Source: Alloscardovia omnicolens (GTDB lineage Bacteria; Actinomycetota; Actinomycetes; Actinomycetales; Bifidobacteriaceae). Taken from it: a stretch of 64,000 bases of DNA. Where the stretch lies: assembly GCA_040702985.1 (NCBI GenBank), contig CP159991.1, forward strand, positions 868,001 through 932,000, read 5' to 3'. This document shows positions 9,221-18,845 of this stretch, piece after piece. The notes beneath the pieces are model-generated. The model saw nothing but the letters and a program-made list of their open reading frames with translations. It ran no database searches and was not told the DNA's origin. A program made the position numbers and the translations under genes. Every line of letters begins with the position of its first letter. The stretch's first letter is position 1.

Positions 9221-11506
9221 TTATAAGGAAATTCGTTGAGTATCTTCTTGTGTCTGCACTATGACTAATTTTTGTGTTGGGCGTGTCATAGCCACATATA
9301 AATCAGCGGCAGCAGTTAAGCGGGATGGGCTATTTTCAGAAATTAATCCTGGCTCGCATAGAACAACAGCATCAAATTCCAAGCCCTTAACCTCAGCAGG
9401 AGTGTAGACTCCTACTTGTGCATCCCACAAAGGCTGAGATGTTAAACGCTCAAACTCATGGTCAGAAATAGCATCAGTGTTCTTCAGAGATAAGCGCAAC
9501 TGCTTATCGAGAGCATCACGCAAACTTGCATCGCAAATAAGAGCAACACGACCAGAACCATCACGAGATACAAACTGCGATGTTAATTCTATGGTATGGA
9601 AAATTGAAGAGGTTATTGCGGCAGATATATCACTGAGTTTTTTATGTATGACGCTATCTTCCAACGTGCGCACAGCAGATACAGTAGAAATATAGAGTCC
9701 CTCAGATGCTGCGAATCGTCCGGCGATGTCCGAGACCTCTTGCGGATTACGATAATCCACAGTCAGTTCATTGAGATCCCAACCGTCGACTCCAAAAATA
9801 GAATCTAACATGGTATTCCATGAATGAGTGCCACCTAAAGCAGAGGTCTGTGCCACATCACCCACAATAGTAAAGGAACGAGAAGGGCAACGTCGCACGA
9901 GCATACGCCAATCCATAGCAGTCAGCTCTTGTGCTTCGTCCACTACAATGTGACCATAAGTCCATTCACGGTCCGCACCAGCGCGCTCAGCTAAACTTGA
10001 ATCATCAGAATTATTCATATGTGACAGCACTGTTTGCGCGGAAATACCAGAATTCTTTAATCCAAAAGAATCCATCATATCGTTGACATACCGTTCTTCG
10101 GCAGAATCGGATTGCGTTTGCGCGTTCATTCTCTGTTGCTCTAGAGGATCCGGCCCAAAAGCTCAAAAGCTTCATCAAGCAGAGGGATATCGGATACAGT
10201 AAAAGCAGAACCCGATGGGCGAGTCACAGCAGCAATATCGGCATCTGACATCCATGGAGCACACTGTTTCAAGCGATGAGGTTTGGATAGTAAATCATTG
10301 ACGAGCCACTGAGCATTCATAGGCAGCCATGCTGTATTCAGTGTTTTTTTCACGGCTTGGCTCATACGGATAGTTTCACGCGCATTGTCAACTTCAGAAT
10401 ATTCAGGCTCATAATCCAACTGCTCCTTAAAACGTACAGTGAGCAGAGAAATCATGGACTTAACAAAAGTATTACGCGCTAAATTATGAGGCTGATGAGA
10501 GCGTCGCGCATTCGATTGAGCTTCTTCAATATCAGCACGAGTAATTGGCACACGAACACCGTTAATTTTAAGAATAGGCAGCTGCGAAGGAATGCGAACA
10601 CGCTGTGACACAGCGTTAGCAATCACGTGAGCCATGCGTCGATCTCCCTTAATGCGTGCTGCAAAAGGGTCATCCATAACGTCGGTAGAAATGCCAGGAA
10701 TCAGATTGCCTAAGGTGCGTGAAATAACACCGGTTTCACCCAAAGACGGCAGAACTTGGTCAATATAGTGCAAGAACGCAGGAGAAGGACCTACAACCAA
10801 TACGCCCGAGCGCTGTAGGGTGGAACGATGCGTATAGAGTAAGTATGCCGCACGATGCAAAGCAACTGCAGTTTTTCCAGTTCCTGGCTCATCCCTGAAC
10901 AACCAAAGGGCGCTTCAAAGAACTACGAATAATGCGATCTTGCTCACCTTGAATAGTGGCCACAATATCCGTCATTTTTCCTGTGCGGCGAGACGATAAG
11001 GAAGCGAGCAAAGCCCCTTCACCGGTGAGTGTTCCACTATCAGAGGCATGGGAAACCTGATCAGAATCAACATTGAGTACTTCGTCTTCAATGGCTACCA
11101 CATCGCGGAACTTCAAAGTAATGTGTCGACGCATAGAAATATTGCCAGGATGCAAAGGCGTGGCTTCATAAAAAGGTCGAGCGGCTTCAGCACGCCAATC
11201 CACCACAATGGCTTCATGATCTGGGCTTTGCAAACCTAAACGGCCAATATGAAGGCGCTGGTCATCTTCAGTATCAATACGTCCGAAAACTAAACGATCC
11301 TCAACTAAACGCAGCTGGTAGAGTCGATCCTCATACATTGCGGCAAAGGAATCACGCTCAGAGCGTTGAGTAGGTGAACCATGGGCACCGCGAGAACGCA
11401 CTTCCTTTAAACGATTTTGAGTTTGCTGGCGAATTTCATCAAGCCGCAAGTAGGCTTCATCCACCATGGACTGTTCTTCACGAATCTGGTCTGAATAATC
11501 GGACAC
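9221..11506 (-). pseudogene. HelD-type superfamily 1 helicase, split by two frameshifts
   Basis: Three minus-strand reading frames make one helicase of about 761 residues: N-terminal part 11506-10889, middle 10902-10141, C-terminal part ending at 9221. Near 10897 an extra base closes the first frame right after VVQG, just before Walker A (EPGTGKTA in the next frame). Near 10153 a base is missing after ELLG; restoring it gives GPDPLEQQR in frame with the third part. Motif II (VVDEAQELTAMDW), motif III (GDVAQTSALGG), motif V (EVKGLEFDAVVL) and motif VI (VAMTRPTQKL) are all intact. HelD proteins remove or recycle stalled RNA polymerase. GTG at 11506 is preferred because AAAGGG lies seven bases upstream. 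It could be a recent pseudogene or carry sequence errors. Confidence 0.8.
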
Positions 11507-11835
11507 GCGCGCATTCCCTTTGTTTAATGAGTCAAAAACTGCCATATAAGCATACTGATGAGGCTCTACATTATTGCAGACCAAGTCTTTGAACGCGGCT
11601 CTGCAGTTGAGTTCATGCTGTCTGCTTGGCTGACCGTTACCTTGTGATTTTGTGGTTGTGGGTATCCGCCCAGCTGCGGTTTTCAGTGAAGATATGGGGC
11701 ATGTGCCCGATGTGCTCAGGTTTGGCTGAAGTTTATGCCGTGAAGCGCAGTTTTTACCCCAGGTAGTTTTTGATTTTTCCGAATTTGTGCGATTGGCGGT
11801 TTTATCTTCTCATTTTTCTGTATTTTTTGTGTTTT
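11507..11835. other. Intergenic region between helD and the dcw cluster
   Basis: About 330 bases separate the divergent helicase and the MraZ operator. I see no gene and no clear hairpin; it becomes T-rich and AT-rich towards 11760-11835, where the dcw promoter is expected. Confidence 0.4.
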
Positions 11836-11871
11836 GTGGGGAAAAGTGGAGAGAAGTGGAGTAAAGTGGGG
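11836..11871 (+). promoter_or_regulatory. MraZ operator: four direct GTGGRG repeats
   Basis: GTGGGG (11836), GTGGAG (11846), GTGGAG (11856) and GTGGGG (11866) recur at an exact 10-base interval about 50 bases before mraZ. MraZ of other bacteria binds tandem TGGG-like boxes at its own promoter with one-helical-turn spacing, so this is very likely the autoregulatory site for the whole cluster. Confidence 0.88.
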
Positions 11872-11921
11872 AGCATTGTGAGTTTGTTGACGTGTACCTC
11901 AAAAGCTGAAAGGAGGGGAGA

Positions 11922-12479
11922 ATGCCTGAAAATACTGGTCTTAATAATGGTTTTGAGATCGATGCTGCTGCAGCTCGTGGTGCAGGGGATACTGAGAGTC
12001 AGAACAGTGTTATGGGCAAAAATCTCCCTCTGCCTGATTTGCTCTTAGGTACTTATACGCCAAAGATTGATTCCAAAGGTCGCGTGGCTATTCCTGCGAA
12101 AATGCGCAGTCAGCTAGGTGAGGGTTGTGTGCTCGCCCGTGGTCAAGAGCGCTGTGTGTACCTATTACCGAATGACGAATTTAGGCGTATTGCCCAGCAA
12201 ATTCAGCATATTTCCTTAAGTAATAAAGCTGCTCGAAACTATTTGCGTGTTTTTCTTTCAGGTGCCGTGGATTTAGAGCCAGATAAACAAGGCCGCGTTA
12301 TGGTTCCGCAGATGCTGCGCAGCTATGCCAATTTAGGTGATGATGTGGTGCTCATCGGCGTGGGAACCCGAGCTGAATTATGGAATCGTGAAGATTGGGA
12401 GGCATATTTGGCTGACCAAGAAGACGATTACAGCAATATGGCTGACGATGTTCTTCCGGTAGGTGATATGGCATGGTAA
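11922..12479 (+). CDS. mraZ: Transcriptional regulator MraZ
   Basis: MraZ is a DNA-binding protein at the head of the division and wall cluster that regulates its own promoter. The 185-residue product has two AbrB/SpoVT-like halves with the paired DxxGRVxxP motifs: KIDSKGRVAIP near residue 47 and PDKQGRVMVP near 123. It carries an N-terminal extension of about 40 mostly polar residues compared with the usual length near 145. The ATG at 11922 is well supported by AAAGGAGG five bases upstream. The gene overlaps rsmH by seven bases. The four GTGGRG boxes before it are its expected target. Confidence 0.94.
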   Translation: MPENTGLNNGFEIDAAAARGAGDTESQNSVMGKNLPLPDLLLGTYTPKIDSKGRVAIPAKMRSQLGEGCVLARGQERCVYLLPNDEFRRIAQQIQHISLSNKAARNYLRVFLSGAVDLEPDKQGRVMVPQMLRSYANLGDDVVLIGVGTRAELWNREDWEAYLADQEDDYSNMADDVLPVGDMAW

Positions 12480-13615
12480 ATTCTCAGCCTCGTAACGACG
12501 TCGATATTACGAATATTCATAAGCCTGTACTTTTTGATGAATGTGTTGACTTGGTAACAAGCAACGTTCTGGAATCTGCTCACCGTGACGGTCGAGAATA
12601 CCCAGTGGTCGTTGATTGTACTCTCGGCTTAGCTGGGCATACGAGCGGTTTTCTTCAGGCGGTGCCAAATCTAAAAGTTATTGGAATTGACCGTGATGAG
12701 CAGGCTTTGCAGTTAGCAACCGAAAGAATTGCTCAACTCGGCTTGAGTGAGCGTTTCATTCCTGCTCATGCAGCCTTTGATGAATTTTCTGAAGTGCTCG
12801 AACGCGCGGGTGTTACTCACGTTGACGCAGTATTCATGGATTTAGGATTATCCAGTCTGCAAATTGACGAAGCGGATAGAGGATTTTCCTATTCGCATGA
12901 TGCTCCGTTGGATATGCGCATGGATACCAGCCAATCTCTTACTGCTGCAGATATTTTGGCAACCTATGAATACGCTGATTTGGTACGCATTTTCAAACAG
13001 TATGGTGAAGAACGTTTCAGTAATGTGATTGCGCGCGACATTATTCGACTGCGTGAATCGGGACAGCTTATTACCACATCGCATCAGCTCACTGATCTTG
13101 TTGATCGCGTGGTGCCACGTGCAAAACGTCCGGCTGGAAATCCAGCAAAGCGTGTTTTCCAAGCTCTTCGTATTGAAGTCAATGGCGAACTCACTAAGCT
13201 GGCGAATACTCTTCCTCAAGCCTTACGTGCTTTAGGAGTGGGTGGACGCATAGTTGTGGAGTCCTACCATTCTCTCGAAGATAGTTGCGTAAAAAAGTTC
13301 TTCACGCGCGGTCTTGTAGCAAATGTTCCTCCTGGCTTGCCAGTCATCCCTGATGACGCTCAGCCATATTTGAAAGATCTGACGCGGGGAGCAATGAAAG
13401 CTGATCAGCAAGAAATTGAGCATAATTCTCGTTCCGCATCTGTGCGCTTGCGTGCCGTTGAAGTAATAAGAACAGTTCCGCAATCAGCTTTTGATGTACA
13501 GAACAATCGCGCAAAGACAGCTGATAGGCAGCATGCTCATCATCTACGCAAAAAGACATACCTAAAAAATAGTAACCGCACAACTCATGGTAAGGCACAT
13601 TATGGCAACCGCTGA
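12473..13615 (+). CDS. rsmH: 16S rRNA (cytosine-1402-N4)-methyltransferase RsmH
   Basis: RsmH methylates N4 of C1402 in the 16S rRNA decoding centre. The 380-residue protein begins with the family HKPVLFDE motif, followed by the SAM-binding DCTLGLAGHT and later DAVFMDLGLSS, FSYSHDAPLDMRMD, and the C-terminal VVESYHSLED. The C-terminal tail of about 45 residues is basic and poorly conserved. It overlaps both mraZ upstream and ftsL downstream, the tight packing expected in a dcw operon. A canonical rsmH usually has ISFHSLED in the last motif; here it is VESYHSLED, a mild variation. Confidence 0.95.
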   Translation: MVNSQPRNDVDITNIHKPVLFDECVDLVTSNVLESAHRDGREYPVVVDCTLGLAGHTSGFLQAVPNLKVIGIDRDEQALQLATERIAQLGLSERFIPAHAAFDEFSEVLERAGVTHVDAVFMDLGLSSLQIDEADRGFSYSHDAPLDMRMDTSQSLTAADILATYEYADLVRIFKQYGEERFSNVIARDIIRLRESGQLITTSHQLTDLVDRVVPRAKRPAGNPAKRVFQALRIEVNGELTKLANTLPQALRALGVGGRIVVESYHSLEDSCVKKFFTRGLVANVPPGLPVIPDDAQPYLKDLTRGAMKADQQEIEHNSRSASVRLRAVEVIRTVPQSAFDVQNNRAKTADRQHAHHLRKKTYLKNSNRTTHGKAHYGNR

Positions 13616-14069
13616 AGCACGAAGCATTCGTTCATCTCAGGCACGTCGTACTTCTCTGAGTATGAATAGTTCTGCTGTACGTTCAACACGTCCAAGCACA
13701 CGCAGTACGGTTTCAGATAGACCTCAGCTGCGCGTAAACAGCAGGGAAGACACTCGTTTTGGTACAAGTTTATTCAACCGTGTGCAGGCTATTGCTCATA
13801 ATCGTCAACGCTCTTTTGTGGTTCTTATGACCTCGGTAATCTTTTTAGTAACGAGCTTAGGAGTGACTCTTTTTCTGCGTACTGAAATGACGAAGAACGC
13901 TTTTAGCATTACAGAAACGCAAAATTCTGTGGTGCAACTCACACAGGATGTACAACAAGATAGAGCTAAACTCAATAAGTTAGAATCACAGCTACCACAG
14001 CGAGCCATGGACATGGGAATGCAGCAAGGCTCCAGTAGCATGACTATTGATTTAGGGAATGCACAGTAA
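13602..14069 (+). CDS. ftsL: FtsL-like septum protein
   Basis: The 155-residue bitopic protein has a basic cytoplasmic N-terminus of about 70 residues, one membrane segment (about residues 71-93, VVLMTSVIFLVTSLGVTLFL) and a short extracytoplasmic heptad-rich region (about 100-140), the architecture of FtsL. FtsL forms a complex with FtsB and FtsQ and activates the FtsWI synthase. Sequence similarity in this family is low, so the call rests on topology and the place between rsmH and ftsI. ATG at 13602 is used because AAGG lies six bases upstream; it overlaps the end of rsmH. The stop overlaps the ftsI start codon. Confidence 0.8.
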   Translation: MATAEARSIRSSQARRTSLSMNSSAVRSTRPSTRSTVSDRPQLRVNSREDTRFGTSLFNRVQAIAHNRQRSFVVLMTSVIFLVTSLGVTLFLRTEMTKNAFSITETQNSVVQLTQDVQQDRAKLNKLESQLPQRAMDMGMQQGSSSMTIDLGNAQ

Positions 14070-15934
14070 TGGTTAAAAATGCTACGCGCAGACACTATGA
14101 TGCTCATAATGCTCATATAATTCGCCGTCGCACTTTAGCAATTATCCTCGCCTTAGCTATACTTCTGGCAACGTCTGTCTGGCATTTAGCGGATCTGCAG
14201 CTTATCAGCGCTCCAGAAATTGCTCAAGAAGCTCAGAACTCTCGTACCGTTACAGCCCGCGTTCAAGCCATGCGTGGCACAATTGTGGATACAAATAGCG
14301 AAGTTCTTGCGCAAAGTGTTGAGGCTTACAAAATTTATGTCGATCAGATAGGCGCTCAAAACTTTACACCAACATCATGCACAGTCACACGTACTCGTGC
14401 TATGAGCGATGAGGTGTATCAGGAAAAAGTTGAAGAACGTAAAAATATATGCCACAGTCTTCAGGGTAAGGATGTGCCAGGTAAAGGTGCATCGGCAGTA
14501 GCGCGTATTCTTGCTCCTGTTCTTCATCTCAATGTGCAAGAGCTGGGTGGAAAGATAGCAGGTAATACGCGCTATGTAGTGGTAGCCAAAAGCGTGACAC
14601 CGCAAGTTAAGCGTAAAATTGATAAGCTTCACCTTGCTGGTGTAGTCGGTGCTGAGCTGATTAGTCAGCGTGTGTATACCAATCCGACTCTTATCGGTTC
14701 TATCCTTGGCGGTGTGAACGATCAAGACAAGGGTGTTGCTGGTATTGAAGCGATGCAGAACGCATCTTTACAAGGAATTGATGGCGTTGAAAACTATCAG
14801 CAAACTAATCCAGCTTATGGAACAGCAAAGATTCCTGGCACAGAAGAAGTCAAATCAGTTGCCACGCCAGGGGGAACAGTAAAACTCACGATTGATTCTG
14901 ATGTGCAGTGGTTCCTCGATAAAGAAATCAAAACTCGTGTGCAAGATCAAAATGCCGAGTGGGGTATTGGCGTCGTGCAAGAAGTAAAAACTGGTAAAAT
15001 TCTTGCAATTTCCGATTCTAATCAGTATGCAGCGAACTCGCCGGACGCACTGACAAAAGGTTCTATTGCCATGGAATCTACCTTTGATCCGGGGTCAACA
15101 GGCAAAATCATTACTGCATCTGCTGTTTTGCAAGAAGGTTTACACAAAGCAACAGATCAGTTTACTGTTCCATATCGTTTGGAATATCAGGGTCAGAGCT
15201 ACCATGATGCTTTACCGCATCCTGATGAAAATCTGACTTTAGCGGGAATTTTGTATAACTCTTATAACACCGGCACAATTATGACTGCTTATAATTTGTC
15301 GCCAGAAAAACGCTACGAGTATATTACGAAGTTTGGCTTGGGGCAGCCAACAGGAATTAATTTCCCAGGCGAATCTAACGGCTTACTCACCAATTATAAG
15401 AATTGGGATACTCGAACACTGCAAACTGTTCTGTTCGGTCAAGGCTATACTGTTAATGCTTTGCAGATGACGAACGTGATATCTACTATTGCCAATGGAG
15501 GAGTGCGCGTAGGGCAGCGAATTGTAGAGAAATCTACTGATGCTCAAGGTCGTGATACCACACCGCCAGCTACCGCATCGCAGCGTGTAGTCTCGGAACA
15601 AACAGCATCAACTGTGCTCAATATGATGGAAAATGTTGCTGAATCTTATGCTCGAACAGCTTCTGTTGATGGGTATAGGATGGCTGGAAAGTCAGGTACT
15701 GCTGAGGTTCCTGGTAAAGATGGAAATCTCACCAGCATTGTGGGAGATTATATTGTTGCTTTTCCTGCAGATAATCCACGATTTGTGGTGTCCGTATTCT
15801 TAAAAGATGCGAAGGCATATTATGGTGGTGCTTCCGCGGAACCGGTAGTCAAGAATGTTACTCAATTTTTAATACAGAAGTATCAAATGCAACCGTCATC
15901 GCCTCGCACTGATGCTATTCCGATCACATGGTAA
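14069..15934 (+). CDS. ftsI: Septal peptidoglycan transpeptidase FtsI (class B PBP)
   Basis: FtsI crosslinks septal peptidoglycan together with FtsW. The 621-residue protein has one N-terminal membrane segment (about 22-40), a PBP dimerisation domain, and the penicillin-binding domain with the active-site SxxK at Ser343-Lys346 (STGK), SxN at 398-400 (SYN) and KSG at 541-543. No PASTA repeats follow. The region around residues 100-150 holds two cysteines (TSCTV, KNICHS) that could form a disulfide outside the cell, an inference only. It starts within the stop codon of ftsL, indicating coupling. Confidence 0.93.
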   Translation: MVKNATRRHYDAHNAHIIRRRTLAIILALAILLATSVWHLADLQLISAPEIAQEAQNSRTVTARVQAMRGTIVDTNSEVLAQSVEAYKIYVDQIGAQNFTPTSCTVTRTRAMSDEVYQEKVEERKNICHSLQGKDVPGKGASAVARILAPVLHLNVQELGGKIAGNTRYVVVAKSVTPQVKRKIDKLHLAGVVGAELISQRVYTNPTLIGSILGGVNDQDKGVAGIEAMQNASLQGIDGVENYQQTNPAYGTAKIPGTEEVKSVATPGGTVKLTIDSDVQWFLDKEIKTRVQDQNAEWGIGVVQEVKTGKILAISDSNQYAANSPDALTKGSIAMESTFDPGSTGKIITASAVLQEGLHKATDQFTVPYRLEYQGQSYHDALPHPDENLTLAGILYNSYNTGTIMTAYNLSPEKRYEYITKFGLGQPTGINFPGESNGLLTNYKNWDTRTLQTVLFGQGYTVNALQMTNVISTIANGGVRVGQRIVEKSTDAQGRDTTPPATASQRVVSEQTASTVLNMMENVAESYARTASVDGYRMAGKSGTAEVPGKDGNLTSIVGDYIVAFPADNPRFVVSVFLKDAKAYYGGASAEPVVKNVTQFLIQKYQMQPSSPRTDAIPITW

Positions 15935-16182
15935 AGGCAGTAACGGCTAGAACAATGCGAGATAAAGATGTCTAACCATACGATGTGACACTCATGATGG
16001 CTGCATATATGTCAGCCGATATGACCTTCTCCTGTTTATGTGACGTGTGCTAGAGGATGGGCGGAGCTGTTATATATTCGCAGGACACATAACAAGGTTT
16101 ATATAGTTATATATCAGATACATGGGGTACGTAAGATAATACATTCTATAAACGGTAGAGTCAGTGGTAATGTGAAGTAGAT

Positions 16183-17145
16183 ATGTCTAGCGTAAGTGAA
16201 TCAATTACAGAGCACATCACTATAGGTGATATTCGGCGTCGATACGGTATTTCTGCCGTAGGTTTGCGTCAAGATGGGGTTACCCTAACATCGGTAGCAG
16301 ATGCCTTAGAAGACATCACACCAGGTGCTTTATATATTAGCTCAACTGCCCAGTATGATCCGCGTATTGTTCATGCTGCAGCTAAAAGAGGAGCGTATGC
16401 CATTGTTTTTATGGTCGCGGAGTCTGCAGATAACCAGGTCGTTCCCGTAGAAACAGAAATTCCTGTTCTTTTTGCTCAACTTAATAATGGTGAAAGAGCT
16501 CGTATTGCAGCAGATATGGCAGGGGATCCATCTGCAGCATTAGCTGTTTTTGCAGTCCAGGGAGATCGCGAAGGGCAAGTAATCGAGCAGCTCTATGATA
16601 TTTTGCATTATTTAGGTAATCCCATGGGTGTTATTGATGCACGCGGCGGTATGAGTTTGGATCGTGAGTTATCAATAAGCACGCCATTTTCACCATTAGA
16701 TATTCAACGTATGCTTTTTGTTATGGCTGAAGATGGTGCAACATCGGTTATTATTCATGTTGATGATGCTGTGCTTGAATCCTTAGCGTTGACCAGCGTG
16801 AGCATAGACGTGTATACGAATACTATTCATGAGGCTTTTAACGTTCCGGAAATTGAGCCTCGCCGTTCCTTCCTTAACCGCAAGAGTGTAGAAGATAATG
16901 GCGAAGAACTCAAAAAGCTTGCTCAACAAAATCTGCACACCTTTGGAGCACAGATTCGTGAAGCCACACGGTGCGTAGAAACAACCGATGACGCGCGCGC
17001 TCTTGTGCGTGAAGTACTTGGTGAGAGCACAGCTGCTTCACACCATGAAATAGCTACAGCAGTAACAATGATTCTTGCTGCTGGAGTAAAAAGAAATAGC
17101 ATTAAAAGCGCTTTGCGTTTGGCGCGAGAAATGAAAGCAGAATAA
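16183..17145 (+). CDS. Degenerate MurE-like protein without ATP-binding loop
   Basis: The 320-residue product follows the fold order of a Mur ligase but lacks its chemistry. Residues 45-80 (ITPGALYISS to RGAYAIVFM) resemble the MurE substrate domain. At 121-137, where MurE has GTNGKTTT, this protein reads VQGDREGQV, with no P-loop lysine. Residues 172-200 (DIQRMLFVMAEDGATSV, IHVDDAVLESL) align by pattern with the MurE EVSSHAL segment, and 288-310 with the ENALAA region; the C-terminal ligase domain is absent. It occupies the normal murE slot between ftsI and murF. Upstream is a 248-base AT-rich gap that may hold an internal promoter. It may be a regulatory or scaffold pseudoenzyme; the assignment is from visual pattern matching. 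Confidence 0.65.
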   Translation: MSSVSESITEHITIGDIRRRYGISAVGLRQDGVTLTSVADALEDITPGALYISSTAQYDPRIVHAAAKRGAYAIVFMVAESADNQVVPVETEIPVLFAQLNNGERARIAADMAGDPSAALAVFAVQGDREGQVIEQLYDILHYLGNPMGVIDARGGMSLDRELSISTPFSPLDIQRMLFVMAEDGATSVIIHVDDAVLESLALTSVSIDVYTNTIHEAFNVPEIEPRRSFLNRKSVEDNGEELKKLAQQNLHTFGAQIREATRCVETTDDARALVREVLGESTAASHHEIATAVTMILAAGVKRNSIKSALRLAREMKAE

Positions 17146-17147
17146 TC

Positions 17148-18755
17148 ATGATTTCAACTCATCTTAGCGAACTCCTGTCTCATGATTTAGGTCAACTGTT
17201 TATGCATGGTCAGCGTGTTGATGCGCTTCAAGAATCGGACAATCTTGTTTTCACCCATGTGACCACTGATTCACGTGAAGTGGCAGACGGTAGTATTTTT
17301 GTGGCTATTGCGGGCGAACACGTAGATGGTCATGATTATGTGTCTGGCTTAACAGCTCAATGCTTGGCTATTGTCGATCATGTGATTGAGGGAGCACAGG
17401 TTCCTCAAATTCTGGTAAAAGATACAGTAAAAGCTTTAGGAGATCTTGCACGTATCAACATTTCTCAGCGCAAAGCTTTTGCTGCTCGCGGCATGAACGA
17501 ATTTACTATTATCGGCATAACGGGTTCCGTGGGCAAAACAACCACCAAAGATATGCTGAATGCCGTGCTGTCAAAACTTGCTCCAACAGTTGCTCCACAA
17601 GGATCATTTAATAACGATATTGGATTACCGTTAACAGCCTTGCGCGTAAACGAGCAGACACGTTTTTTGGTTGCTGAAATGGGCGCTTCGGGCGTAGGTG
17701 AGATTGCTTACTTAACCACGATTGCTCCACCAGATATTTCGGTAGTTCTAAAAGTTGGCGTTGCTCATTTAGGTGGCTTTGGAAGTGTAGAAGCTATTCG
17801 TGACGCTAAGTCAGAAATTGTGCGTGCTCTCAGCAGTTTTGGAGTAGCAGTGCTCAACGCTGATGATAGTAATGTGTGCACTATGGCTTCTATGACCAAA
17901 GCATCAAGCATTATTTGGTTTAGCCGTCATAGTGAGCAGACTCAGCCTAAGCCAGCAGTATCAGGGCCAGTATCTTCAGTCATAACACGTGGAACAGATA
18001 CGGTTGTTGATGAATATAATCGTCCACGGTTCACTGTGACCTTGCCGGATGGATCTTGCTTTGACTTGCGTTTAGGAATTAGCGGTGAACATAACGTATA
18101 CAACGCTTTGGCTGTGATCAGTGTTATTTATAGTTTAGATATTCCTGAACATATCGCAGCCAGCGTGCTCTCTCAGATGACTACAATTAGCCCTCATCGT
18201 ATGCATATTGCACCAGTACATATTGCAGCTGGCCAGTTTACACTTATTGATGATTCATTTAATGCTAATCCTGATTCCATGCGTGCTGGTTTGAATGCAC
18301 TTAAGAATTACCAAGCAGCTGATAATGAGCTGGTACGTGTGGCTGTTCTGGGCGCTATGCTTGAGCTAGGTAATAGCGAGGAGCAGGCTCATCGTGATAT
18401 GGGAGATTATGCCGCACATAATGCTGACGTAGTTATTGCTGTTGGCTCCGACCATGATGAGAATTTAAATCGTTTAGCAGGATGCTTAGCTGAGGGCGCG
18501 GCGAGCGTACAGGCAGATCAGGGTCGGTCTTCTCAGATTGCACATTGCGTATCATCAGAACCTAACGCCGAGCAGCAGCCTTATGTTTATGCAGTAAAAA
18601 ATATTGATCAGGCGCATACTGTGGTCGATAATATTGTTCGTTCGCAGCGTGCAGTCGTGCTCCTCAAGGGGTCTCATGCGTCTGGAATAAGCACACTAGC
18701 TACGCGATGGTTAGATAACAATAACGATAAATTTAGCGATAAAGCCAGCGAGTAG
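17148..18755 (+). CDS. murF: UDP-N-acetylmuramoyl-tripeptide--D-alanyl-D-alanine ligase MurF
   Basis: MurF adds D-Ala-D-Ala to UDP-MurNAc-tripeptide. The 535-residue protein has the N-terminal substrate domain (TDSREVADGSIFVAI near residue 40-55), the ATP loop GITGSVGKTTTK near 120, the NNDIGLPLT segment and a C-terminal domain beginning near the IDDSFNANPDS motif (about residue 365). A poorly conserved insert of about 40 residues (from roughly 455) near the C-terminus makes it slightly longer than usual. It starts two bases after the MurE-like gene, so the two are cotranscribed. Confidence 0.95.
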   Translation: MISTHLSELLSHDLGQLFMHGQRVDALQESDNLVFTHVTTDSREVADGSIFVAIAGEHVDGHDYVSGLTAQCLAIVDHVIEGAQVPQILVKDTVKALGDLARINISQRKAFAARGMNEFTIIGITGSVGKTTTKDMLNAVLSKLAPTVAPQGSFNNDIGLPLTALRVNEQTRFLVAEMGASGVGEIAYLTTIAPPDISVVLKVGVAHLGGFGSVEAIRDAKSEIVRALSSFGVAVLNADDSNVCTMASMTKASSIIWFSRHSEQTQPKPAVSGPVSSVITRGTDTVVDEYNRPRFTVTLPDGSCFDLRLGISGEHNVYNALAVISVIYSLDIPEHIAASVLSQMTTISPHRMHIAPVHIAAGQFTLIDDSFNANPDSMRAGLNALKNYQAADNELVRVAVLGAMLELGNSEEQAHRDMGDYAAHNADVVIAVGSDHDENLNRLAGCLAEGAASVQADQGRSSQIAHCVSSEPNAEQQPYVYAVKNIDQAHTVVDNIVRSQRAVVLLKGSHASGISTLATRWLDNNNDKFSDKASE

Positions 18756-18845
18756 TGCACAGCTTTTACGGCTGACAAGAGCCACACGTAGAATACTCGT
18801 AAAACAACGCACAATGAAAGCACAGAATTAGGGGAGTTGTCCGTC

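Noticed and set aside
10129-10160. CTCTAGAGGATCC, identical to part of common cloning-vector polylinkers, exactly at the second helD frameshift
   Set aside because: Only 13 bases match and the flanks on both sides are continuous helicase coding sequence (PDPLEQQR in frame with the C-terminal part), so vector contamination is unlikely. The coincidence with the frameshift is worth remembering when checking reads.
10141-10902. Programmed frameshifting in helD
   Set aside because: No slippery heptamer or downstream structure is evident at 10897, and two opposite shifts would be needed; mutation or sequence error is simpler.
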